Below are positions 1 to 7,311 of a stretch of DNA of 16,212 nucleotides, one piece after another. The stretch covers positions 1 to 16,212 of the forward strand of contig CAJUHS010000036.1 of assembly GCA_910586535.1 (NCBI GenBank), written 5' to 3'. Numbering within the stretch: the stretch's first letter is position 1; each line of letters opens with the position of its first letter. The position numbers and the translations under genes were made by a program. The notes beneath the pieces were generated by a model. It was not told where the DNA came from, searched no databases, and was given only the letters and a program-made list of their open reading frames with translations. The stretch comes from an uncultured Oscillospiraceae bacterium (GTDB taxonomy: Bacteria > Bacillota > Clostridia > Oscillospirales > Ruminococcaceae).

Positions 1-3000
1 TTCTGCTAAAATTTCATCGTAAATGTCACGGATATAATCAAACTTTTCGGAATCGATAAGTTTATTTCCCTGATCGTCCACACTATTTTGGGTAGTAACT
101 GTGATTTGTGTTTCAAGTTCGGAAATACGCTTATCGTGATATGCTTTTTGTTGTTTTTCTTCCTCTGCAATTAAATCTTCATTTAATTTTTTACGACCTT
201 GATAAACCTTTTCTTCATTTTTTCTAAATTCGTCAAGGTACTTTTCATTATTTCCGTAATAATATTGATTAAGCTTGTCAAGCTGATTAAGGTAACTTGA
301 ATAGGATATTTTATCCATAGCATAAAGATGTTCCAAATCAGCGAATTTCTTTTCGGCGGTTTCTTTCCAAGCGTCGGTTTTAGTACTTGAAGTATCAAAT
401 GTAGGAGCGTCCAAGCTTATGCTGACAGAATTATTTTTATCGACTAAACCTTGAAGCTTTGATTTATTTTGGGAGCGCTGCGCTAATTCAATTTCTATTG
501 CCTTCAAACGTTCCGCATTGGCTTGTGCATTTGCATTTGCCAACGCTTCATATTCCATTTTAAGACTGCTGATAGCGGACTCTTCTTTTTGAAGCTGTGT
601 TTCAAGTTCGGTATTCTGTTGTTCAATATCAAGTTTTATTTTTAACTTTTTCTGTTCGTTAAGACGGTTATAGGCTTCCATATTAAGAGTAACCGCGCCT
701 GTCTCTTTATCGACCGCAAGAGCCTGGCTGTAACCCGCTTCACTCAAACTTTTTATTGTATCGGCAGATAATTGTCCGTGTTCCTTTTGCTCTTTAAGCG
801 CGTCCGTCAATGTCTTTTGGGATTTTGCATAACTGTCTGCAGACTTAGAAAGTTCCTCATACGATTTTTCCAAATCGTCTAATGAAGATGTATCACCAGT
901 TTCAACATCAACGTTTATTTGATTATCCGGATCATTTTTGAAATTTTCAATAGCCTGTTCCGCGCCTTCAATACCGTTTTTAAAAATGTTTGTATCAAGC
1001 TGAATAAGTATTGATAAATCATCGTCCGAAAGAGAATTTATAAAATCCGATATAGGCTTTGAATTGACTTTACCTACAACAAATTTATCTTTTGCGGTTT
1101 CGATATTATTAAGACGACTTTGAACGTCCGCAAATTCACTCATTTTTGAAAGAGTACCGTCAATAGAATTTATAATATCCTCTTGTGAGCCTATATATTC
1201 TTTGCTGTCATTTGCTGATTTTATTAATTCGCTTCGATATTTTTTATATTCCTCAACAGTCTTAGGGACTTCTTTCCCTACAAGAGACTGTATTATTTGT
1301 GCTTCAGCAGCGGTATTGTTGTAATCGCTTAATGCCGTTGTATATTCGTCATATGAAGCTGATAAATTTGCAATTTGATTATTTGCCGTTTTGTACAAGT
1401 CAACATTTTGAACGTCCTCTGCACCAAAATAATCAAACAATTCCTGTTTCAGTAAATTAAGTTCGTCTAACCGCTTTTTAATTCCATCAACGCTGTTATC
1501 AAGGTCATTATTAAAAATCTGAACAAACGAATATTCTTTGCCAATATCTGTAACATGCGGAGCAGAATTTCGGTCATAAGTTTTATTGGTGACTTCAATA
1601 AATTCAGTATTGTTTTTCGAAGTAAAATCGTTAAGAAAATCCGTTATTTTTTTATTAGCGTCGTTCTTGTCGATTGTAAAGCTCATTGAAGCTTGTATGT
1701 TGGATTTGTATGTAAGTTCATCAAGTTCAACGTCAACGGCATTTGCAAGGTCGGGCAAGCTTTCTTTTAAACGGTCTGCTGCAGCTTGACTGATAGCAGT
1801 ATGCAAGTCACCGTACTTAGCTATCAAATCATCGACTGCACCGCTCTCATAGCCTAACGCCTCAAGCAATTTATTTGTCGCTTCGGTTAAATCCTCTTTG
1901 CTTGCCGTACCGTTTTCAACGCCTGTTTTCATATCCGAATAAGCGTCATAAAGAGAATTTAATTCGTCTGTAAATTCCTTTGTTTCCTTTGCGGTATCCT
2001 TTACCGACTGTCTGTATTCTTCCTGTTTTCTCTGTACGGTTGAAATAATCGTGCTGACCGCCGTAAACGCCACTGTTAAAGCCATAACAGGGTTTGCAAC
2101 TATCACACTCCATAACGCTCTAAAAGCTCCCGAAAGACTGAATGTGCTTGCAGTTGCTGTATCATTTGCCTGTGAAAGTCCAAGGGTTTGTAATTTTGCC
2201 TTTGCTTCGGCTTCTGAAACACCTTTGGTTCTTAATATAGTTATCATTTGCGCTTCAGACAACTTACTATTGCTAAGTACCAATTTTAATTGACTGTCTG
2301 TAAGTATCTTTGTCATATTCCGTAAATCTACCATACGTTTACTTGTCATAGCACCGCTTTGTGTGGCTAAATCCATAGCATATGAAACATTTTTAATATC
2401 AGTAACCATACCCGAAAAACTGTTTTTAGCAGCAATAGCACCTTTAGCAAGTCCATAAAAAACAGCAGATTTTAGAGCAGTCTGCAAAATCTGATATTTG
2501 TCTGTAAACTGTACAACAGCAGTACCCGCGCTCGTCATATTGCCTACAAAGTCATCGGGCAAAAGATTATTCCATAATTCTTTTGTCGCTGTAGAAAATT
2601 TAGCGGATTTCGCTTCGATACTATTTAAATAGCTGTCATATTTCTGTACGCTGGTTCCCATAGAATTAAGAGAAACGTCCGTCAGTTCCTGAATTTCATT
2701 CCAGTTTTCAATTAAAGCAATAAATGTATTTCGCTGTCTTGCTCCGGCAATTGTTGTCGCTATTGCAGACTGCTGTACGCTGTTGAATTTATCCCAATTA
2801 TCAGATAACTCCGTAAACAATTCACCAATATCACGAAATTCATTTTTAGAATCCCTAAGTTTAATATTAAATGTATTAAGAAGCTTTTCAGTATCATTTA
2901 TAGCTTGTGTTATGTCCTCAGTACCGTCCTCTGACTCGATAATAAATTTTCCAAGTTTAACATTTTGCAGTCTTGAAAAAATCATGTTAAGACTGTTAGC

Positions 3001-3933
3001 AATTTGAGACTCGGTATTACCCGTTGTATCTTTAAGCCCCGCTATACTTGCCGATAATTGGTCAATGCTAAACCCTGCCAACTTAGCATTTTGCGCTGAT
3101 TTAGCAACGCCCTCTGCAAGTTTACCCGCTGTAACGTTTGCAGACGTATCAAGTTTTGCAAATTTATCAACAACAGCAGACATTTCATCAGCGGTATATT
3201 CGTAAGCATTTCCGATTGTAACCAACTGGCTTGCTGACGTGTCCATATCCTGAAATCCAAGCTTTGATAAATATACTGTATTTTCAAGATATTTATTGGT
3301 TTCGTCAATGCTCTTTCCCGTCCTTAAAATGGTTTCTGCTGCACCTTCAAGGTCAGATATATCTACTCTAAAATTAAGACTTTTTTCGGCTAAATCTCCT
3401 ATAACCTTGTTGCTGTTCTCACGCGAACCGCCTGTGATAATAGAGAGATTGGTCGCGTACCGATCGTATTCCTTAACCGCCTGTGTGGCTTCATTTGCAG
3501 CCTTGCGGACAAGCTGCAATGCCGACTGTGCAGAAATTGCAAGCCCCGCATTTGAAAAAGCATTTTTTAAAGCAAGCCCAAGTCCAACAGTTTCATTTTT
3601 GGTATCTCCCATAGTATGCGATACATTTTTTAGCTGTTTTTGTGCGTTCACTGTATCAACATTTATCGAGAAGTTGTTTCCTCTCTGAAGTTCTTGATAC
3701 TGCTTTTTTAAAGTATCTTTTCTCAACTGCAAATCAACATATAACTTTTTTCTCTGCTTGTTAAGCGTTTCAATCTGTTTTTGAATTTCTGTCTTGCTTT
3801 TGCCATGGTCAAGTGTCGCTTTAAGTTTCAGCTTGTTAATTTTCTTTTCAAGCTTTTCAATACTTTTATTGATTGACGGTATTGACTGATTAACGTTTAA
3901 GTCTGCTGATATTAAAATATTCAGTTCGTCCAT
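1..3933 (-). CDS. Phage tail tape measure protein, TP901 family (3' end outside window)
   Basis: The frame is open without a stop from the ATG at 3933 to the window edge, giving 1311 codons with the C-terminus missing. Residues about 20-90 are a charged, heptad-like helix. Residues about 150-350 carry the TP901-type core, including the stretch YATNLSIITGGSRENSNKVI and later an AGLKDTTGNTESQIANSL segment. Near residues 602-630 a hydrophobic Ala/Val/Ile stretch could be membrane-inserting, as in many tape measures. The rest is long, polar and helical with coiled-coil character. The family acts as the ruler that sets tail length, fills the tail tube and is ejected with the DNA. The start is preceded by AAAGGGAAC about 11 bases upstream, an acceptable but not strong ribosome binding site. 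Expected neighbours upstream (tail chaperones, major tail protein) are not recognisable; accessory genes sit there instead. Confidence 0.9.
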   Translation of the reverse strand, partial: MDELNILISADLNVNQSIPSINKSIEKLEKKINKLKLKATLDHGKSKTEIQKQIETLNKQRKKLYVDLQLRKDTLKKQYQELQRGNNFSINVDTVNAQKQLKNVSHTMGDTKNETVGLGLALKNAFSNAGLAISAQSALQLVRKAANEATQAVKEYDRYATNLSIITGGSRENSNKVIGDLAEKSLNFRVDISDLEGAAETILRTGKSIDETNKYLENTVYLSKLGFQDMDTSASQLVTIGNAYEYTADEMSAVVDKFAKLDTSANVTAGKLAEGVAKSAQNAKLAGFSIDQLSASIAGLKDTTGNTESQIANSLNMIFSRLQNVKLGKFIIESEDGTEDITQAINDTEKLLNTFNIKLRDSKNEFRDIGELFTELSDNWDKFNSVQQSAIATTIAGARQRNTFIALIENWNEIQELTDVSLNSMGTSVQKYDSYLNSIEAKSAKFSTATKELWNNLLPDDFVGNMTSAGTAVVQFTDKYQILQTALKSAVFYGLAKGAIAAKNSFSGMVTDIKNVSYAMDLATQSGAMTSKRMVDLRNMTKILTDSQLKLVLSNSKLSEAQMITILRTKGVSEAEAKAKLQTLGLSQANDTATASTFSLSGAFRALWSVIVANPVMALTVAFTAVSTIISTVQRKQEEYRQSVKDTAKETKEFTDELNSLYDAYSDMKTGVENGTASKEDLTEATNKLLEALGYESGAVDDLIAKYGDLHTAISQAAADRLKESLPDLANAVDVELDELTYKSNIQASMSFTIDKNDANKKITDFLNDFTSKNNTEFIEVTNKTYDRNSAPHVTDIGKEYSFVQIFNNDLDNSVDGIKKRLDELNLLKQELFDYFGAEDVQNVDLYKTANNQIANLSASYDEYTTALSDYNNTAAEAQIIQSLVGKEVPKTVEEYKKYRSELIKSANDSKEYIGSQEDIINSIDGTLSKMSEFADVQSRLNNIETAKDKFVVGKVNSKPISDFINSLSDDDLSILIQLDTNIFKNGIEGAEQAIENFKNDPDNQINVDVETGDTSSLDDLEKSYEELSKSADSYAKSQKTLTDALKEQKEHGQLSADTIKSLSEAGYSQALAVDKETGAVTLNMEAYNRLNEQKKLKIKLDIEQQNTELETQLQKEESAISSLKMEYEALANANAQANAERLKAIEIELAQRSQNKSKLQGLVDKNNSVSISLDAPTFDTSSTKTDAWKETAEKKFADLEHLYAMDKISYSSYLNQLDKLNQYYYGNNEKYLDEFRKNEEKVYQGRKKLNEDLIAEEEKQQKAYHDKRISELETQITVTTQNSVDDQGNKLIDSEKFDYIRDIYDEILAE

Positions 3934-3969
3934 ATAATTTTGTTCCCTTTCATATTTAAAATTTTTTAT

Positions 3970-3989
3970 CAATATCTTCATAAATATTG
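3970..3989. promoter_or_regulatory. Inverted repeat at the -35 of the zinc-ribbon gene
   Basis: The arms CAATAT (3970-3975) and ATATTG (3984-3989) form a perfect 6-bp inverted repeat with an 8-base spacer. The right arm overlaps the first bases of the TTGACA box of the plus-strand promoter. It could be an operator silencing the cassette, but AT-rich DNA makes short palindromes common, so support is weak. Confidence 0.25.
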
Positions 3990-4015
3990 ACATTTGTGTG
4001 TTATTGTGGTATACT
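3987..4015 (+). promoter_or_regulatory. Near-consensus sigma-A promoter of the zinc-ribbon gene
   Basis: TTGACA (3987-3992), a 17-base spacer, and TATACT (4010-4015) preceded by TGG, an extended -10. Transcription should start near 4022. It lies in the gap upstream of the tape measure gene and points the opposite way, so the zinc-ribbon gene can be expressed independently of the phage late genes. It also excludes the upstream TTG at 3987 as a start codon, because that TTG is the -35 box itself. Confidence 0.85.
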
Positions 4016-4049
4016 ATATATAAATAAGATTGATTTGGAGGTGTTGAGA

Positions 4050-4424
4050 ATGTTTGAGTTATCCAGTAGCCTTTTAGCTCATGAGCCACCATATATTATA
4101 TATTTACGTTGCGAATGTGGAAACGAAATAGAAGTCGATACAGATAACTTTGAAATAGTCAAGGACAAATATGTAGTTTTAAAAGAAAATGTAACTATTA
4201 CTTGTCCCGAATGTTCACGTTCTCAACCTCTTGATGAACGTTACCTGCCTCTTGAAAATCAACACTCAGGCAATCTTCATATTCCCACTTGCCCAACCTG
4301 TGGATCGCACAACGTCTCCAAAATCACAACAACCTCTAAAGTAGTAGGCTTTGCAGCAGTCGGCGTATTCAGTTCCAACTTTGGTAAAACAATGCACTGT
4401 AAGCAATGCGGTTACAAGTGGTAA
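4050..4424 (+). CDS. Double zinc-ribbon protein, single-gene cassette (moron-like)
   Basis: A 124-aa protein starting at ATG 4050, chosen because GGAGGTG sits 6-7 bases upstream and the start falls about 28 bases after the predicted transcription start. There are two cysteine clusters: C21, C23, C52, C55 and C81, C84, C117, C120, each suited to one zinc ion. The C-terminal part, with CPTCGS, a Thr/Ser/Val/Gly-rich linker and a final CKQCGYKW, matches a small zinc-ribbon type often seen in Firmicutes phages and islands. No catalytic domain is visible; nucleic acid or protein binding is inferred only. The gene is opposite to its neighbours, has its own strong promoter and ends at its own terminator, so it is a self-contained insertion in a tail-gene region. 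It may be expressed in lysogens. Confidence 0.8.
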   Translation: MFELSSSLLAHEPPYIIYLRCECGNEIEVDTDNFEIVKDKYVVLKENVTITCPECSRSQPLDERYLPLENQHSGNLHIPTCPTCGSHNVSKITTTSKVVGFAAVGVFSSNFGKTMHCKQCGYKW

Positions 4425-4459
4425 CACACCAATTATTATATATAGTACATAACCTCGTT

Positions 4460-4505
4460 TAGGCTCTCTTGATTTCATATGATTTCAAGGGAGCCTATAT
4501 TTTAT
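4460..4505 (+). terminator. Rho-independent terminator of the zinc-ribbon gene
   Basis: A long stem pairs TAGGCTCTCTTGA (from 4460) with TCAAGGGAGCCTA (ending 4497), with one G-U pair, and further TCAT/ATGA pairing after a two-base mismatch. It is followed by TATTTTATA. The minus-strand exit of the stem is not T-rich, so it serves the plus-strand gene that ends 35 bases upstream. Confidence 0.75.
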
Positions 4506-4507
4506 AG

Positions 4508-4528
4508 TACAAGCATAAGCACCACCCC
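4508..4528 (-). repeat. 21-bp direct repeat, copy 1 (after the decayed 214-aa paralogue)
   Basis: On the minus strand this reads GGGGTGGTG then CTTATG then CTTGTA and is identical over 21 bases to 5608-5628. Both copies lie downstream of a 214-aa-type gene and after a hairpin; here the hairpin is ATACAC...GTGTAT at 4530-4553. The minus-strand reading resembles a ribosome binding site followed by ATG, but the frame here is only MLVL before a stop. Confidence 0.75.
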
Positions 4529-4559
4529 CTTATACACTGCTCTAAAACGTGTATATATT

Positions 4560-5058
4560 TTATTCAACAATTTTCAAAACATAATCACCGTTATCGTTAT
4601 CAACGCCGATAACAACGCCGTCCGTTGTATCACCAACAATAAATTTTGCTCCTATAGCTTAAGTCCTCCGAATCATTGTCGGCGTTCCAAGTTGAAAAAG
4701 CAGAATGTGCCGTTGTCTTTGATACCCTGACGCGCTTTCCTTTAAAGTCGCAAAGATATTTTGGTACTGACTTGATAACCGATTTGATATTCTCTTTTAA
4801 ATATTCGTCCGCAACAAAAAACGAATATCCGTCACGCATATGAAATTCCATTTTGTAATCAACATCATTCTTTAAAATTATAAGAAATATAAACCTGCTA
4901 TCATCTGTCAAGACTCTTGATATGAGACGCGTATCATACTGATTGAATTTTACAATAACATTTCCTTTTTCGTCAAAGAAACAAAATTGTTTTGTTTTTC
5001 TGTCAAAGGACGCTGTTTTTGCAACTTCAATCTTTATTGCAAGGCTTGTAAATCTCAA
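4560..5058 (-). pseudogene. Decayed paralogue of the 214-aa protein (internal deletion with frameshift)
   Basis: The main frame (down to a stop at 4630) aligns with the intact gene at 5663-6307: both share a K.E..R..R.F.F core, an ISR segment, then PKYL-x-x-x-KGK and AFSTWN. After STWN the frame runs into SKIYCW and stops. In another frame the DNA continues as AKFIVG...NGDYVLKIVE and stops at 4560, matching the paralogue's C-terminus (MFVIGG...NGEYTLKILE). About 40 residues present in the intact gene are missing between the two parts, so a deletion changed frame. The N-terminal 30 or so residues are also missing; the frame runs back into the overlapping 161-aa gene with no good ribosome binding site. 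A weak TTG at 5058 is the only nearby start. Likely non-functional, or a shortened protein. Confidence 0.7.
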
Positions 5059-5512
5059 ATTCCTTATCCAGAACGTTCGTAAAATATTTATCGTCTTTTT
5101 CGGGAGCAAAATTCTCAATCCCTTCCTTATAAAGACCGATAGTTTTGTCAAAAACCATATCAAGAAAACGTCCCGCATTTATAAGAGGTATATCTCCAAA
5201 ATCATCGGGAGAATCAATAATCCCATTGGCTACATTCAAAATATCTTTTGTAAGCTGGTCAACGTCAATATCGTGACAAAGGTCAAAATCCGTAATATCT
5301 GTATCCATTTCAAGTTTATTGTAATCCTCATAAACCTTTTCAGGGCTAATATCCAATCTGCAAAAATGTTCGGGATTTAAAAGTGCTTTGCGGATTTTGC
5401 ACACAACTTTCGGGTTTCTATATACGCCCTTGCCCTTATAATATTTTTTTACAATTCGTACAAATGCTGCCATAGCGACAATTTTTTCATCAACTTTTAC
5501 TGTTACGTTCAT
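5027..5512 (-). CDS. Unknown 161-aa protein
   Basis: Starts at ATG 5512 with a strong GGAGGG seven bases upstream; an in-frame TTG at 5527 is part of that ribosome binding site and is not used. The N-terminal 50 residues are basic (KKYYKGKGVYRNPKVV), the rest acidic and helical (residues 70-150 rich in D and E). No family is recognised. Its last bases overlap the start of the decayed paralogue in the +1 frame, and the gene lies between the intact and the decayed copies of the 214-aa gene. It stands near the tape measure, so a tail-assembly role cannot be excluded, but no conserved feature supports one. Confidence 0.65.
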   Translation of the reverse strand: MNVTVKVDEKIVAMAAFVRIVKKYYKGKGVYRNPKVVCKIRKALLNPEHFCRLDISPEKVYEDYNKLEMDTDITDFDLCHDIDVDQLTKDILNVANGIIDSPDDFGDIPLINAGRFLDMVFDKTIGLYKEGIENFAPEKDDKYFTNVLDKEFEIYKPCNKD

Positions 5513-5607
5513 TAAAATTCCCTCCAAGTTTCCGTGCCAAATACAGACGCCATATTTTAGTTTTGCTTATTTAATCCTACAATTTTGATTTACGCTGCTA
5601 ATCTTGC

Positions 5608-5628
5608 TACAAGCATAAGCACCACCCC
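5608..5628 (-). repeat. 21-bp direct repeat, copy 2 (after the intact 214-aa gene)
   Basis: Identical over 21 bases to 4508-4528. On the minus strand it reads GGGGTGGTG, CTTATG, CTTGTA; here the ATG would begin the eight-residue frame MLVARLAA. It follows the hairpin at 5633-5661 downstream of the intact 214-aa gene. Together with copy 1 it marks the 3' boundary of a duplicated gene-hairpin-repeat unit. Confidence 0.75.
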
Positions 5629-5632
5629 TCTC

Positions 5633-5661
5633 AAGCAGATTCTCAAAATGAGAAACTGCTT
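5633..5661 (-). terminator. Hairpin at the end of the 214-aa gene
   Basis: AAGCAG-A-TTCTCA (5633-5645) pairs with TGAGAA-A-CTGCTT (5649-5661), giving 12 bp with one mismatch and a three-base loop. It starts right at the stop codon of the minus-strand gene. The T-rich flank is on the plus-strand side, so as a minus-strand terminator it lacks a U-run; an mRNA 3'-end stabiliser or processing hairpin is equally possible. Confidence 0.45.
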
Positions 5662-5662
5662 T

Positions 5663-6307
5663 TTATTCGAGAATTTTTAAAGTATATTCTCCGTTTTTAG
5701 CGCTGACAAACATCTTATCTTTACCGCCAATAACGAACATAACATTTAACGCTGTGCTGTATATCTTATTGTTTGAATTATCGAACATTTTCAAAACAAT
5801 TATACCGTCCGCAACCTCAAAATCATAATTGAAATCACTTACAATATAGTTATCGGTTACAATATGATTTTCGGAATTTTCATTAATATTCCAAGTTGAA
5901 AAGACCGCATTTGCGGAAGATCGGGACATAATTATCTGCTTGCCTTTGAGAGAGTCCAGATATTTAGGTATTGCCTTTTGTACATCGGATATATTTTTCC
6001 TTTCGTAAGACGTTACTGCAAAGGGGGTAAAGCCTTTTTTCATAAAAAATTCTATCTTGTATCTTTTACCGCTGTACATTTCAATATAAAACATAAATTT
6101 ATCGGGAACAGTCTCAAGCCTTGAAATCATTTTTATCTTATTTCTATGGATTTCAAGTCCGTTATCCGAATTTTTAAAGCTAAATGTTTTTTTACTGCGG
6201 TCATATTTGCACACGGACGTTTCAAAGGATTTTCCGCTGTCAATATCGGTAATATGTACCTTTTCGGTTTTGTTTATTGTCCGCATCAATCTTTTGGAAT
6301 TTATCAT
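5663..6307 (-). CDS. Unknown 214-aa protein (intact member of a duplicated pair)
   Basis: Starts at ATG 6307, which overlaps the stop of the upstream 58-aa gene as ATGA, so translation is probably coupled; GGAG lies about 7 bases upstream. The sequence alternates hydrophobic and charged residues, suggesting a mostly beta fold (for example FMFYIEMYSGKRYKIEFFM at about 94-112), followed by a helix (NISDVQKAIPKYLDSLKGK). No signal peptide, membrane segment or known catalytic motif is seen. A second, damaged copy lies at 4560-5058. A PH-like or other small beta-domain fold is a guess only. The retained second copy implies the protein or its cassette was useful enough to be duplicated. Confidence 0.7.
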   Translation of the reverse strand: MINSKRLMRTINKTEKVHITDIDSGKSFETSVCKYDRSKKTFSFKNSDNGLEIHRNKIKMISRLETVPDKFMFYIEMYSGKRYKIEFFMKKGFTPFAVTSYERKNISDVQKAIPKYLDSLKGKQIIMSRSSANAVFSTWNINENSENHIVTDNYIVSDFNYDFEVADGIIVLKMFDNSNNKIYSTALNVMFVIGGKDKMFVSAKNGEYTLKILE

Positions 6308-6480
6308 AAGTTGTTACTCCTTTTGTTCATAATTATGTATTTTTTATTGTTTTCATATAGAGATTCTTCTGCGATCTCAGCGACATTATTTAAAAGTTCG
6401 TCAATTTCATTCACCAAATTTGACTTGACAGGTTTGTTTATATCGTCCATTTTTTCATCATTCTTTACTATTGTACACAT
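6304..6480 (-). CDS. Small acidic 58-aa protein, coupled to the 214-aa gene
   Basis: The frame begins MCTIVKNDEKMDDINK, continues through an acidic helix with VNEIDELLNNVAEIAEESL and ends KRSNNL at a TGA that overlaps the ATG of the next gene by the ATGA junction. It starts 6 bases after the stop of the upstream HTH gene. The ribosome binding site is weak (AAAAG), so it probably depends on translation from upstream. An alternative start is the Met at residue 11. No family is recognised; the coupling and acidic character would fit a partner or regulator of the 214-aa protein (inference). Confidence 0.55.
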   Translation of the reverse strand: MCTIVKNDEKMDDINKPVKSNLVNEIDELLNNVAEIAEESLYENNKKYIIMNKRSNNL

Positions 6481-6486
6481 CTTTTA

Positions 6487-6708
6487 TTAGTAGTATCGTC
6501 TTTCAAGAAATTGCTGGATTCCCATAATCTGCTGATTGTTCAAACAGTCTGAACCGTTTTTAAAATTAAGCAAATCAGGGTATGTAATGTGTAACATACT
6601 TGCAAGCTTTATTTCATCAATCGGATTTTCTTCACAATACTTAACAAGCTTATTTCTTGCGGTTTGACCGTAAACCGAATTTAAATTTTTTTCAAAGTTT
6701 CTTATCAT
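6487..6708 (-). CDS. Small HTH-like protein (73 aa)
   Basis: Starts at ATG 6708 with GAAGG about 8 bases upstream. Residues 31-65 (EIKLASMLHITYPDLLNFKNG and following) have the spacing of a Cro/C1-type helix-turn-helix, with LASML as the first helix and a short turn before a second one. The N-terminal 30 residues are helical and basic. It follows the 67-aa HTH gene by 37 bases in the same operon. DNA binding is inferred from pattern only. Confidence 0.6.
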   Translation of the reverse strand: MIRNFEKNLNSVYGQTARNKLVKYCEENPIDEIKLASMLHITYPDLLNFKNGSDCLNNQQIMGIQQFLERRYY

Positions 6709-6745
6709 AATTTTACCTTCGCTTTCTTTAATTTGTTTTTTCTTT

Positions 6746-6949
6746 TTAGTTTTGTGTCAATTCTACAAGTACCCGTACATAGCCAGCCATAAAATCCGCC
6801 ATTCGCTGCTGAAGCTCATCGCTTATCTCTCGTTTATCGTTCAGCCAGCAGTCCAATGTAGTTAAACTTATGTCACAACGTCTGCAGAATGTTGTTTTGC
6901 TAATGCACGAACATTTCAAAAACGATTTAACTCTATCTTTAAACAACAT
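6746..6949 (-). CDS. Small HTH-like protein (67 aa)
   Basis: Starts at ATG 6949 behind AAAGGAGG, a strong ribosome binding site. Residues 17-45 (ISKTTFCRRCDISLTTLDCW followed by LNDKREIS) look like a Cro/C1-type helix-turn-helix: a first helix with TTFCRRC, a turn DIS, and a recognition helix LTTLDCWLN. Four cysteines lie at about 13, 15, 22 and 25, which is unusual for such a small regulator. It is the first gene after the structured leader and its terminator, so it may sense or control read-through. Confidence 0.6.
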   Translation of the reverse strand: MLFKDRVKSFLKCSCISKTTFCRRCDISLTTLDCWLNDKREISDELQQRMADFMAGYVRVLVELTQN

Positions 6950-6977
6950 CTTGCTTTACCTCCTTTCCATTAAAAGT

Positions 6978-7031
6978 AAAAAATAATATGGCAATTATTA
7001 CTCTGAAATATTCATTTTATGATTGCCATAT
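6978..7031 (-). terminator. Terminator hairpin between the leader RNA and the HTH operon
   Basis: ATTGCCATAT (7022-7031) and ATATGGCAAT (6986-6995) are perfect 10-bp arms with a 26-base AT-rich loop. On the minus strand the hairpin is followed by TATTTTTTACTTTT (6985 downward). It sits 30 bases before the ribosome binding site of the 67-aa HTH gene, so transcripts from the promoter at 7229-7256 would either stop here as a short RNA or read through into the operon. Confidence 0.65.
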
Positions 7032-7222
7032 CTCAAGGCATTGATGCTTCCAGCCTTTTGAACACGAATCAAACCTCATGCGGTTGTCATCGTGATAATA
7101 TCCCCGCCAGACAAACACAAATCTGACGAGGTATCGGGTTCAGACGTTTTGAATCCTACTGCCAATATGTATTATAAACATTTCTGCTTATAATCGAAAA
7201 TTGATTATATTTTTCTTTCTCT
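6978..7222 (-). ncRNA. Candidate structured leader RNA with five consecutive hairpins
   Basis: Between a strong promoter and the HTH operon lie about 245 bases with no ORF. On the minus strand five hairpins follow each other: 7156-7136 (7 bp, one mismatch), 7131-7102 (10 bp: CCTCGTCAGA with TCTGGCGGGG), 7094-7063 (CACGA/TCGTG with internal loop and ACC/GGT), 7057-7035 (AAGGC/GCCTT), and 7031-6986 (terminator). They are separated by only a few bases. The block is visibly richer in G and C than its flanks. It does not match any tRNA, 6S, SRP or riboswitch class I can recognise. It could be a cis-acting riboswitch/attenuator or a free small RNA. Confidence 0.55.
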
Positions 7223-7228
7223 AATTAT

Positions 7229-7256
7229 ATTATAACATATTTTAAAAATATTTCAA
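7229..7256 (-). promoter_or_regulatory. Promoter of the leader RNA and HTH operon
   Basis: On the minus strand TTGAAA (7256-7251), a 16-base spacer, and TATAAT (7234-7229) preceded by TGT (extended -10). Transcription should start near 7222. A second, weaker TATAAT lies closer to the hairpins (around 7165-7175) without a good -35. Confidence 0.7.
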
Positions 7257-7311
7257 GCTCAAAAATACGCAAAAATACAATTTTAGAGCACTTTTGTAAA
7301 TTTCAGCGATA

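Noticed and set aside
3296..3688. 130-codon plus-strand ORF inside the tape measure region
   Set aside because: It is antisense to a continuous, family-matching minus-strand frame and has no ribosome binding site.
5027..5178. Tail-assembly-chaperone programmed frameshift between the 161-aa gene and the overlapping downstream frame
   Set aside because: The downstream frame is homologous to a separately encoded 214-aa protein, the shift would be +1 rather than the usual -1, and no slippery sequence was recognised.
5633..5661. Bidirectional strong terminator at the end of the 214-aa gene
   Set aside because: The U-run is only on the plus-strand side, where no gene ends; kept as a hairpin of uncertain role.
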